Below, one piece after another: positions 16,172-24,910 of a stretch of DNA of 49,320 nt. The stretch covers positions 1 to 49,320 of the forward strand of contig CAITNO010000127.1 in the NCBI GenBank assembly GCA_903893795.1, written 5' to 3'. A model generated the notes under the pieces. It was given only the letters and a program-made list of their open reading frames with translations, was not told where the DNA came from and searched no databases. Made by a program: the position numbers and the translations under genes. This stretch comes from Candidatus Hydrogenedentota bacterium (GTDB lineage Bacteria; Hydrogenedentota; Hydrogenedentia; Hydrogenedentales; CAITNO01). The stretch's first letter is position 1, and the number at the start of each line of letters is the position of its first letter.

Positions 16172-18295
16172 CTATTCGGTGACGTCCAAACCGACGACAT
16201 TGATGTAATGGTCCTTGGATTCGGCAGACTGCCCGCCGGTCACCGTAATGCTGAGATGGTGCTTCCCCGGTGAGAGCCCTGCGTGCCGCCATTCGAAGGG
16301 CAAGCCCCGCCCGGGACCATAAAAATCCAGGGTGTCCACCATCGCTCCGTCCAGGCGAAGCTCGGCGTGTCCGGCATCGTCAAAGCGCTGGGCAATCAGC
16401 CGGACGGACCTTCCCTCAAATTCGACCTCGACGATGGAACCGGTTTCGCGGGTGAACTTGAAGGTGCCGTTTTCGTTCCACGCGCCGGTGAATTTCATGT
16501 CCTGGTAGGACAAGCGGCGCGGCAGGGTCGGGTCGAGGTAGAGTCTGTAGGGTTCCCCCTCCCGGTAGGTGTAGAAAGGCCGTGCCGTCACGTGGGGCGC
16601 ATCCTTCATGCGCCAGCTGAGCGTTTCCCCCGGGACATGCTCCAACAGCGCCCCCGGCTCTCCGCCGGCCAGTGCCTCCATGCTCTTGCGGTCCGCATCG
16701 CGGAAAGCCAGGGCTACCGGGCCAAAACACAGGGCGAAAGGCCACAGGGCCTCTTTGCGCAGGGAGGCATAGCGGAAGTACATCGAGAGGCGGGCCTCGA
16801 CCTGGTCGCCGTCGCGCCAGGCGCGGTCTAGGACGACCCAGTGCTTTGCGTCGGGCACGGCGTCCACCCGTTCGCCGTTGACCAAGACCACCATCGGTGA
16901 GGACAGCCATTCAGGCGCGCGCAATTTCAGCGCAAAGCGCTGCGGTTGGTCCATGGACAGCACAAGGGTGCTGTTCTTGTCCTCGGGGAAGCGTGTTTCT
17001 TGAACGACGGTCACGGTCCCGGCCTCCCGTTTCCAGTGGACGGTTGATGGGAGATAGAGGTTCACGCAGAGCTCGTCCTGATCATGAAAGAAGGCAAGGC
17101 GGTTGAATTCGGCCGCCGCAATGGGCCGGGTGCCCGTGCAGCAGGTCCAGCCTTCGGGGTGGTTGCGCTTTTCTCCCCCGTGCGGATTGTAGTCGGAGTA
17201 GTAGAACACGCGGCCGTCCGTGGTCATGGGAATGCTCGCGCCTATGCCGTTGATGGCAAGCCGTTCCATCCAGTCCCCATAGCGTGCATCGCCGGTAAAC
17301 TGCATCAGGTATTTGCAGAGCTTGAACACGGCCCATGTGCCGCACTGCGTTTCAAAAGTGTTGTGCGTTTCCGGCAGGGCTGCAAGCAGCCGGTCCGCCG
17401 GGAGAAACTGCTCGTTTGGACCGTATCCCCCCGTGGCATAGCACTGGTTCTGGGTCAGGTAGTCGTGGGCGTTCACGAGGGTCCGCAGATAGCGGTCTTC
17501 CCCCTTCACCAGGTAGGCCATTCCGGCGCCGCCCAGCGTGTTCACATGGCTGTAGGCGTGATAGGCGTTCACCGCTTTGCCGTTCCAGTGCGGACCGAAA
17601 ATATCGTCGCCCCGCGCATAGATGTCCCAGTAGTTGGAGAACTCCCAGACTTCGGCAAAGTCGCGGTAGCGGGTATCCCCCGTGGCCAGGAAAGCGCGGT
17701 ACAGGTTCTCGCTGAGCGTGTACCACTCGGTGGTGTCATAGCCGCCGTTGGCGTCGTAGGCATGGCTGCGGTCGAGGTGCTTTTCCGCCCAGTCGGTGAT
17801 CCGGGCTAGATGCTCCGGCGCATCGGCATGACCACAGTACAGGTAGACGTCCGTCAGCCCGCCCACGATCTTGTCATAGACATAATGTGGTGAATTGGAG
17901 TTGCGCGACAGGAAGAAATAGCCATCGGGTTCGACACACTCGGCCCAACCGTCCACCAGCGCGTTCACCTTGTCTTTGCAGGCCCGGTCGCCCGTGGCGG
18001 CGGCCAGCCGCGCCAGACCGGACACGAGCTGTCCGAAGACGCAGAAGATGTCCTTTGAATACCATCCGCCCGGGTCGGTGCCCGGCGCATCTTTGCCGGC
18101 GCGCGCACGGAAGCCCTTGAGCAGGTCGTCATTGGGCACGCGCAGGTAATACTCGCGAATCTCCTCCTGCTCGCGCCGCAGCAGACCATCGCCCAGCGAC
18201 ACCTCGCCGAACTCAAACGGTTCAAGCACCACTTTTCCGGCCGTGTCGGGCGCGGACTGCGCGGCGGAGAGAATAATCAGCAGGGCGGTGAGCAT
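16172..18295 (-). CDS. GH127-family (beta-L-arabinofuranosidase-like, DUF1680) secreted glycosidase
   Basis: 707 residues starting at the ATG at 18295 (GGAGA eight bases upstream), with a short signal peptide (MLTALLIILSAAQSAP). The alpha/alpha-barrel part (about residues 30-400) has the family features: the HAYSHVNTLGG segment, an ETQC motif matching the Glu/Cys metal site, and the double Cys TCCTGT, whose Cys acts as nucleophile or zinc ligand in characterised GH127 enzymes. A beta-sandwich follows, then a C-terminal domain of about 110 residues (YQDMKFTGAWN ... GLSPGKHHLSI) resembling a ligand-binding beta module. It likely releases arabinofuranose or a related sugar from glycans in the periplasm or outside. 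Substrate specificity cannot be read from the sequence. Confidence 0.88.
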   Translation of the reverse strand: MLTALLIILSAAQSAPDTAGKVVLEPFEFGEVSLGDGLLRREQEEIREYYLRVPNDDLLKGFRARAGKDAPGTDPGGWYSKDIFCVFGQLVSGLARLAAATGDRACKDKVNALVDGWAECVEPDGYFFLSRNSNSPHYVYDKIVGGLTDVYLYCGHADAPEHLARITDWAEKHLDRSHAYDANGGYDTTEWYTLSENLYRAFLATGDTRYRDFAEVWEFSNYWDIYARGDDIFGPHWNGKAVNAYHAYSHVNTLGGAGMAYLVKGEDRYLRTLVNAHDYLTQNQCYATGGYGPNEQFLPADRLLAALPETHNTFETQCGTWAVFKLCKYLMQFTGDARYGDWMERLAINGIGASIPMTTDGRVFYYSDYNPHGGEKRNHPEGWTCCTGTRPIAAAEFNRLAFFHDQDELCVNLYLPSTVHWKREAGTVTVVQETRFPEDKNSTLVLSMDQPQRFALKLRAPEWLSSPMVVLVNGERVDAVPDAKHWVVLDRAWRDGDQVEARLSMYFRYASLRKEALWPFALCFGPVALAFRDADRKSMEALAGGEPGALLEHVPGETLSWRMKDAPHVTARPFYTYREGEPYRLYLDPTLPRRLSYQDMKFTGAWNENGTFKFTRETGSIVEVEFEGRSVRLIAQRFDDAGHAELRLDGAMVDTLDFYGPGRGLPFEWRHAGLSPGKHHLSITVTGGQSAESKDHYINVVGLDVTE

Positions 18296-18482
18296 GACGG
18301 GGGTCTCCTGTGGCGTCATTGTCGCCACAGTGGAATGCGGCAATCAACCGCCGGGGGCGGCTGCGCATGCCTTTCCTCCGAGTTCTTCCCCTCGATCTTG
18401 AAAATGCCTGCCGTTCGCGCTATCGTCTTCACCGTGACGGCGACGGGGTGGACCCCTTTCCCGTGCAGGCGTATCGTTAAGG

Positions 18483-20897
18483 ATGCAGAATGTGACCGAG
18501 GACACAGAAACAGTAAAAGACCGCGCCGGCGCGACCGCAGGAGCGGCGTGCCGGCATGGCCTGCGCGACGCGGTGCTGCTGGGCCTGCTGCTGATCGTCG
18601 CGCTGGCGGCGGCCTTTCCGGGCACCTTTCTGCGCGGGGAAATCATCGGTCCCGCCGACGTGCTTTACAGCATCCCCCCCTGGCACGAGCACCGGCCCGC
18701 CGACTGGCCCCCCAGCCCGCACCACCTGATGCTCGACATCTACGCGTTCTTCGCCCAGTCCTACCACAATGCGGCGGTGGACCTGCGCCGGGGCGTGTGG
18801 CCGCTGTGGAATCCCTGCCAGTTTGCGGGCATGCCTGCGATGGCAAACTACCAGACCTCCGTCTTCTACCCGCCGCGGATGCTCCTGATCTTCTTCAACC
18901 TGCAAACCGCCATGACCCTCTTTGTGCTCGTCAAGCTCTGGCTCTGCGGATTCAACGCCTATCTGTGCGGGCGTGGTCTTGGCCTCCCCCGGCCCCCAAG
19001 CGTGTTTCTTGCGCTGGCGTGGATGCTGTCGGGCTACTGCCTTATCTGGGCGAACTGGCCCCTGACCGACGTGGCCGCATGGTTCCCGATTTTGTTTCTC
19101 GGTGTGGAGTGGATTCTGTGCGGCCGGTACCGGCGGGGCTTTCTCGCTGGCGTGCTGGGCGCATCGCTCATGCTGCTGGCGGGCCACCCCGAAACGGTCT
19201 TCACCTTCAGCTTTGCGCTGGGCATTTACTTCGTGGTCCGCATGGTCTTCCTCGCCGTGCAGGGCCGGAATCTTTTGCGGCCCGTGCTGCTGTGCAGCGC
19301 CCTGTGGGTCACGGCGTTTCTGATTTGCTCGGTCCAGTTGGTGCCTTTTCTGGAGTACCTGATCAACAGCGCGACTTTCTATGACCGCCACAACAAGACG
19401 GACCTGGGCGGGTTCCCCTTCCGCGACCTGGGCTCCTTCTTCGCGCCCCGTTTTCTGGGCACCGCCTACGAGAACAACTATTGGGGAAAACTCGATTCGA
19501 ATCTGGACAGCATGCTCCACCCGGGCGCGGCGGTGCTGCTGCTGATTTCCTGGCTGCTGTTCCGGCGCCACCGGGGCGCAGCCCCCGCGCCGCCCATGGC
19601 CGAGCATTGGGGGGCGCGCCTGGTGGCCCTGTTCACGGCGTCGGCCGTGGTGCTGATGCTGGCCTTCGAAGTGCCAACCCTCATGTTCTTTCACAAGCTC
19701 CCCGGCCTCGGCGCGGTGATCCGTTCCTATTATGCGGCCTTTGCGCTCTTTGCCTTTCCGCTGGCGGGCGCCTATGGCCTGGCCCAGTGGACGGAACAGC
19801 GGCGCTCGCTGCGGGACATGGCCGCGCTGCTGCCGGTGGCGGTCTTTGGCGCGGTCACGCTGGCGGGCATTTACCAGTTCAACGCGCCGCTGCTGCGCAT
19901 GGTCCACACCGACGCCTATATCATCCGCGACGCAACCATTACCGGACTCTTTGCCCTCGCGGCCGTGGTTATTCTGGCCATTCAGTGTTTCCGTCCGGCC
20001 CCGAGACTGGTCGCGGCGCTGCTCACCCTCTGCGTGAGCGGCAATCTGCTGTACGGCCAATGGGGCATGAACCCCACCGCACAGTCGCGCGACTTTTTCC
20101 CCCGGACCGAACTGACCGACTACCTGCAGTCACTGGGGCACCCGTGCCGCATCGGCGTGACCGAAGGCGGCATTCCGGGCGGCATCCTGAACGTGTACGG
20201 CATTGAGGACTGGCTGGCCTACGACGGCATCTATCCGGCCCGGATCTGGCGCCTGCAGCATGGGCTGGGGGCGGATTTCTGGAAATGTTTCGAACCGGCC
20301 GCATCGATTCAGTATTACCTTCACGACGACCGGTACCCGCCGATTGCCAATGCTGACGCACTTGCGCGCATGACGCTGGTGAAAAAGATGGATCAGTTGT
20401 GCCTCTACCGCAACACGGGCGCGCTGGACCGGGCGCGGCTGGTTGGCAAGTCCGAAGTCATCAGCGACCCCGCACGCGCGTTCAAGCGCATGAAAGAGGA
20501 CGACTTCAACCCTGCACAACTTGTTGTGCTGGAAACCGCCCCCAAGGCGGGCCTGCCCGCCCCCATTGCCGGGGACCCGGGCACGGCCAAAGTGGCCCGC
20601 TATGAAACCTCGCAGGTCACGGTGGAGACCGACGCCGTGGCGGATGCGATGCTGGTTCTGGCAGACGCCTATTTCCCGGGGTGGAATGTCTACCTGGACG
20701 GAAAGGCCGCCGAAATGGTGCCCGCCTATCATGCCTTCCGGGCGGTGGCGGTGCCCAAGGGACCGCACACCGTCGAGTTCCGCTATGAGCCGGGCAGCTT
20801 CAGGCTGGGTCTGGCCCTGTCGGGTGCCACACTGCTTGCCGGACTGGTCTGGGGCATGATGGCGCTTTTGCAGAAACTGCGGCGTGTCCGTATGTAG
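18483..20897 (+). CDS. YfhO-like polytopic membrane protein (GT-C-type)
   Basis: 804 residues. An N-terminal hydrophobic helix (LLGLLLIVALAAAFPGTF) is followed by the loop PADVLYSIPPW, the YfhO signature region YPPRMLLIFFN, a dozen or so further transmembrane segments, and a large soluble C-terminal domain (about residues 520-770) ending in a last helix and basic residues. The pattern matches the YfhO family, which is thought to add sugars from lipid carriers to cell-surface polymers in Firmicutes. The acceptor here is unknown. The ATG at 18483 follows AAGG very closely, so the start is only fairly certain. It is divergent from the GH127 gene; the 187 bp gap should hold both promoters. Confidence 0.85.
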   Translation: MQNVTEDTETVKDRAGATAGAACRHGLRDAVLLGLLLIVALAAAFPGTFLRGEIIGPADVLYSIPPWHEHRPADWPPSPHHLMLDIYAFFAQSYHNAAVDLRRGVWPLWNPCQFAGMPAMANYQTSVFYPPRMLLIFFNLQTAMTLFVLVKLWLCGFNAYLCGRGLGLPRPPSVFLALAWMLSGYCLIWANWPLTDVAAWFPILFLGVEWILCGRYRRGFLAGVLGASLMLLAGHPETVFTFSFALGIYFVVRMVFLAVQGRNLLRPVLLCSALWVTAFLICSVQLVPFLEYLINSATFYDRHNKTDLGGFPFRDLGSFFAPRFLGTAYENNYWGKLDSNLDSMLHPGAAVLLLISWLLFRRHRGAAPAPPMAEHWGARLVALFTASAVVLMLAFEVPTLMFFHKLPGLGAVIRSYYAAFALFAFPLAGAYGLAQWTEQRRSLRDMAALLPVAVFGAVTLAGIYQFNAPLLRMVHTDAYIIRDATITGLFALAAVVILAIQCFRPAPRLVAALLTLCVSGNLLYGQWGMNPTAQSRDFFPRTELTDYLQSLGHPCRIGVTEGGIPGGILNVYGIEDWLAYDGIYPARIWRLQHGLGADFWKCFEPAASIQYYLHDDRYPPIANADALARMTLVKKMDQLCLYRNTGALDRARLVGKSEVISDPARAFKRMKEDDFNPAQLVVLETAPKAGLPAPIAGDPGTAKVARYETSQVTVETDAVADAMLVLADAYFPGWNVYLDGKAAEMVPAYHAFRAVAVPKGPHTVEFRYEPGSFRLGLALSGATLLAGLVWGMMALLQKLRRVRM

Positions 20898-20999
20898 GAC
20901 AGCCGCCCCCGGCTGTCGGGCGGTGAACAGAAGCTGGGGATGACAGGCGGGGGCGCCTATCCCACATGCCCCGTGTCTGCAAAGTGCGGGCTTCGTTCT

Positions 21000-21089
21000 C
21001 CGTCATTCCCGCGCAGGCGGGAATCCAGAAGCCCCACGTGTGCGTAAGTCCTTGCAAAGCCTGGATTCCCGCCTTCGCGGGAATGACGG
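21000..21089. repeat. REP-like inverted repeat (CGTCATTCCCGC family)
   Basis: Two 29-base arms, 21000-21028 (starting CCGTCATTCCCGCGCAGG) and 21061-21089 (ending CGCGGGAATGACGG), are reverse complements with one mismatch, separated by 32 bp. Each arm has its own ATTCCCGC/GCGGGAAT dyad. The motif is widespread in intergenic regions of Gram-negative bacteria. Lying between convergent genes, it may also terminate transcription both ways. Confidence 0.85.
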
Positions 21090-21101
21090 AGAGGGCTGAG
21101 A

Positions 21102-22298
21102 TTACTCCATGAGATCCCGCTGCACCGTATCGCCGGGACGGGTGGAAAGGTTCGGCCAGATTTTCCGGCCGGGATAGATGGACGTGTTAATGCCGGTGTG
21201 CACGTGGTCTCCCAGAATGGCGCCCAGCTTGCGCCGTCCCGTGTCGATCAATGCGCCGCCCACCACGGATTTCACATTCTGCCCGTCGTGGCGCACGTTG
21301 GCGGTGATGGTGCCGCAGGCGAGATTGGTGTGCGCGCCGATCACGCTGTCACCGATGTAGTTCTGGTGCGGCGCATGGGCGTCCTCCATCAGCACGGAAC
21401 CCTTGATTTCACTGGCATGACCCACGCCGCATTTGTCGCAGAGCACCGTGTAGGGGCGAATCCAGCAGTTCGGGCCGACGGTGCAATTGCGGCCGATGTA
21501 GACGGGACCGTCGATGACCGCGCCGGGGCGGACCACCGTGCCGGGGCCGATGTAGACCGGTCCTGTGATGGTGGCGCGTTCGCTCACCTCACCCTCGATG
21601 CCGGGCGTCAGGCAATGGTCGAGGAACCAGGTGTTCACATCGAGCAGGTTCCACGGATAACCCAGGGGCAGCCAGTAGCCCCGGGTGCGGACCACATGGA
21701 ATCCGCTCGTTTCCGCCAGAGCGTGCACGGCGGAAGTCAGCTCTATTTCGCCGCGCACCGTGGGCGGCGTTTCGCGCAGGATGTCAAAGACCTCCAGGGG
21801 AAGCTTGTAGGCGCCGATGTTGGCAAGGTTGGAAAACACCTCGGTGGGCTTTTCCACCAGGCGCACCACGCGGTCGTCGTCGGTCGTTTCATAGATGCCG
21901 TAAAGGCGCGGGTCGGGCACTTCCATGGCCAGCGCCGCCGAATCGGCCGCGGCCAGCCGCGCCAGGTCGCCCGGATCATAGAGGTCGTCACCGTTCTGCA
22001 CGATAAACGGCCCGTCCACCGCGTCGGCGCACTGGAGCACGGCATGGCCCGTGCCGCGCTGTTCCAACTGCTCGACATAGGTGATCGGAATGCCCTGGTA
22101 GGCGCTGCCGAACTGTTCGCGGATCATCTCCTGCCGGTAGCCCACCACGAGGACCACGCCGTCCACCAGCGGGGCCAGCGCCTCTATTTGCCAGGCCAGG
22201 ATGGATTTGCCCAGCACGGGCAGCAGCGGTTTGGGCCTCGTAAGGGTGAGGGGATAGGTGCGGGTCGATTTGCCCGCCGCCATGATTACAGCTTTCAT
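21102..22298 (-). CDS. Bifunctional-type sugar-1-phosphate nucleotidylyltransferase with left-handed beta-helix
   Basis: 398 residues from the ATG at 22298 (AAGGAG nine bases upstream). The N-terminal nucleotidyltransferase domain has the nucleotide loop MAAGKSTRTYPLTLTRPKPL and the metal-binding QNGDDLYD segment. The C-terminal part (about 240-398) is a hexapeptide-repeat beta-helix (GPVYIGPGTVVRPGAVIDG ... IGAHTNLACGTIT), as in GlmU-like acetyltransferases of the archaeal ST0452 type. The likely product is a nucleotide sugar (UDP-GlcNAc or dTDP-glucose-like) for envelope glycans; the exact sugar and base cannot be told. It is the last gene of a long minus-strand run, 107 bp after the MscS gene. 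Confidence 0.9.
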   Translation of the reverse strand: MKAVIMAAGKSTRTYPLTLTRPKPLLPVLGKSILAWQIEALAPLVDGVVLVVGYRQEMIREQFGSAYQGIPITYVEQLEQRGTGHAVLQCADAVDGPFIVQNGDDLYDPGDLARLAAADSAALAMEVPDPRLYGIYETTDDDRVVRLVEKPTEVFSNLANIGAYKLPLEVFDILRETPPTVRGEIELTSAVHALAETSGFHVVRTRGYWLPLGYPWNLLDVNTWFLDHCLTPGIEGEVSERATITGPVYIGPGTVVRPGAVIDGPVYIGRNCTVGPNCWIRPYTVLCDKCGVGHASEIKGSVLMEDAHAPHQNYIGDSVIGAHTNLACGTITANVRHDGQNVKSVVGGALIDTGRRKLGAILGDHVHTGINTSIYPGRKIWPNLSTRPGDTVQRDLME

Positions 22299-22405
22299 AG
22301 GAGCGTCTCCTTCGCCGCGGATGGTACTCCACATCCGGCCATCACGGCAAAAATTAGCGGGCACGACATGGGGCGGATGATGACCGGGGAAAAACCACTG
22401 CAGGC

Positions 22406-24910
22406 TCAATCAAACGGCCTGCCCTGTGCCGTTTTCTGATCACGTTCCTCAGGCAGCACGCGCACCTCTCGCTGTGGGAAGGGGAAATTCATCCCGGGCG
22501 CGTTCTGCACGGCGTCGTGGATTGCCAAGGCAAGCTCGCTGCGAACCCGATACCAGTTGTCAAAGTGGCCTGTCCATGCCCGAAGCTCGAAATTTACGCC
22601 GTTGTCGCCGTAGCCCACGAGAAAACATGTGGGCGGGGGCGACTCAACCACATCCGGGTTTGCGCGTGCCACCGACTCCACAAGCGCTATCACCGCGGCG
22701 GGCTTGGCGCCGTAGTTTATTCCCAATGGCAGTTCAATGCGTCTGTGCCGGTCGCTTAGCGTCCAATTGGTCACTTTTTCAGAGATAAACTTGGAATTGG
22801 GAACCATGACCTCGGCACCCTGCCAGGTGCGAACCACACTGGCCCGAATGCCGATGCGTTTCACCTCGCCCTGAACGGTGTCCGTTTCGACCACGTCCCC
22901 TATGTGAACGGGTCGTTCAAAAAGCAAAATCAGACCGGAGACAAAATTGTGCACCACGTTTTGCAGGCCAAAGCCCAGGCCCACACTGAACGCGCCGGCC
23001 AGCACCGTTATCCGCGTGAAGTCCACACCTGTCATGCCTAGAGCAGCCAGTATGCCGACAGCGAGAATGGCGTAGTGAAGCAGATAGGATGCCGCGTAAG
23101 AGGCGCCCTTCGTGATACTGGTCCTCGGGTACACCTCTTCGTTGAGCACAAAACGGAGAAACACGGAAATCAGGTGGGCGGCGTAGACGGTGACCAGGAA
23201 GGCCGCCAAGTCTCCGGGCGTCACGCTGAGCGTGCCGCGCTCCAGTCTGGTGTTGAGCAGCGCGTGGACCGAATCTGCAACGGGGATGAGGAGCCCCGAA
23301 TAGTCGAGCGTTCGGAACAGGCCGGCCAGCACGGCCATGGCCACAAGCAGGCGAAACGTCCTCCGCTGGAGCAGTTCACGGTGACCGCGGACCAGCCGGA
23401 GCGTGCGCAAAGGCCACTCGTGCAGGGCAAGCGCCACCACGCCGTTGAGGACGAGGACCGTCGCGGACAGCATGACCGACAGCACCCCCACGGAAATGAC
23501 CCCGGAGGTCACCAGACGCGCCAGAAGCTGGTAGCCCGAGGCACCGGCAGCAAGGGAAAATATGAATGTCAGAAGCGCCGCCGCAGCCGACAAACGCGCA
23601 GCAGGCAACCAGGACGGCGCATCGGCTCCGTCACGGGGGCGCAGCCGCCAAATCAGCCACACCGCCCCCGCAATTTCCGCAAGGTTTTCGAGCATCAGGG
23701 CCGCCTGGCCGATGGGGGACACCCCCGCCAGAGCCTGCCGAAGCGCATCTGCGGTGAACAGCGCCCACAGCGCCCACAGCGCCCGCGCAACCCGCGCGTG
23801 GACGGCGGGCCGCACAATCAGGATGGCCGGCACCACCGTCACTATCTGCAGGAGGCCCCGCCCCATTCCGGAAACGTCGGAAAACGGCGAGGTTCTGTAC
23901 AGCAGGGCAAGCGTCAGCGCCGTTGCATAGGGATGCTCGAACACCCCGGCAACGGACGAAATAAACGCGCCCGCGTCATCCCGCCGGCGTGCCCACCGGC
24001 GTGCGGTGAACATGCCGACAACGAAAACGGCGAAAAGGGCCGCATCCAGGCGGAATCCGCCGGAAGGACTCCAACCGTATTCGACCACGGTGCCGACCGC
24101 AATCTCGTTAACCGAGCGGATGTCCGCGGCCACCTCGGCCCACGGCCGGTTCCACAGCATGGAACTCCATAGGACCGGACTGTCAGGGCGGAACGCCCCG
24201 GCCATGGACTTCTCCCGCATCCGTGTGATCCGGTCCAGAGCCGTCCCGCAACCCTCCGTCTCGCTGACTATGCTGCCCAGGAGGGTGAGAAGCTCCGCCC
24301 GCCTTTCCTGCAGGGGTGCCTGCGCTGCATCTATAGCAGCCATGGTGCGGCTAATCTCATGCAGGATCGAGGGGGGCTCTTGGGACAAAACCGTTGCCTG
24401 CCTGGTGGCAAACCATGCCGAGTGCAGGGCGGCGAGCCGGTCTGCGCCGTTTTGAAGGCTCCTGGCCCGGTCGGTAAGCACCTTCATCCAGGCCAAGGCT
24501 TTCTTTTGCCGCTGCTCCAGCGTAAGTTGTTCCCGCTCAAGCGCCGCCAGCGTTACCGCCTGTTCTTCACCCGGGCGCACCTTCTCGCTGGAGAACTCCC
24601 CTGCAATGCTGTTGATTTCGCCGCGGGTCGTCTCCAATTCTCGGTTTAACTTGCGGACAAAGGCCGACACCTCGACCGACTGCCAGGCAACCTCGGCCAC
24701 AGAAATTGCTGACGGAGCGGATATGGGGACCTCGGAGGTCGTTTTTGAGGGCACGTCACCGGGCTCCTCCGCCACGGCACCGGAGAAGGCTGACAACAGG
24801 AATGCAGCGCTGAGGACACCCAAGACAGGCACCCATGGGCCTCGGTGGGGCAATCGTCTGCGGTCCCGGGTTCTGCCGTTCCCGACGGCCCAGACCGCGC
24901 CGTCATTCAC
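22406..24910 (-). CDS. MscS-family mechanosensitive channel, large (MscK/MscM-like layout)
   Basis: 834 residues. After a signal peptide (VLGVLSAAFLLSAFSG) comes a periplasmic region with coiled-coil character (about 60-200), then many transmembrane segments and the C-terminal MscS core. The core has the pore-lining helix TRITVLAGAFSVGLGFGLQN, the segment FVSGLILLFERPVHIGD, the beta-domain VMVPNSKFISEKVTNWTLSD, and a final alpha/beta domain. It releases solutes on hypo-osmotic shock. The ATG at 24910 overlaps the stop of the WD40 gene (ATGA), so the channel is translated together with a secreted beta-propeller, a pairing I do not know from studied channels. Confidence 0.92.
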   Translation of the reverse strand: MNDGAVWAVGNGRTRDRRRLPHRGPWVPVLGVLSAAFLLSAFSGAVAEEPGDVPSKTTSEVPISAPSAISVAEVAWQSVEVSAFVRKLNRELETTRGEINSIAGEFSSEKVRPGEEQAVTLAALEREQLTLEQRQKKALAWMKVLTDRARSLQNGADRLAALHSAWFATRQATVLSQEPPSILHEISRTMAAIDAAQAPLQERRAELLTLLGSIVSETEGCGTALDRITRMREKSMAGAFRPDSPVLWSSMLWNRPWAEVAADIRSVNEIAVGTVVEYGWSPSGGFRLDAALFAVFVVGMFTARRWARRRDDAGAFISSVAGVFEHPYATALTLALLYRTSPFSDVSGMGRGLLQIVTVVPAILIVRPAVHARVARALWALWALFTADALRQALAGVSPIGQAALMLENLAEIAGAVWLIWRLRPRDGADAPSWLPAARLSAAAALLTFIFSLAAGASGYQLLARLVTSGVISVGVLSVMLSATVLVLNGVVALALHEWPLRTLRLVRGHRELLQRRTFRLLVAMAVLAGLFRTLDYSGLLIPVADSVHALLNTRLERGTLSVTPGDLAAFLVTVYAAHLISVFLRFVLNEEVYPRTSITKGASYAASYLLHYAILAVGILAALGMTGVDFTRITVLAGAFSVGLGFGLQNVVHNFVSGLILLFERPVHIGDVVETDTVQGEVKRIGIRASVVRTWQGAEVMVPNSKFISEKVTNWTLSDRHRRIELPLGINYGAKPAAVIALVESVARANPDVVESPPPTCFLVGYGDNGVNFELRAWTGHFDNWYRVRSELALAIHDAVQNAPGMNFPFPQREVRVLPEERDQKTAQGRPFD

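Noticed and set aside
18477..20060. Minus-strand frame of 527 codons opposite the YfhO-like gene
   Set aside because: Highly charged, His/Gln-rich translation without motif, fully inside a real membrane-protein gene.
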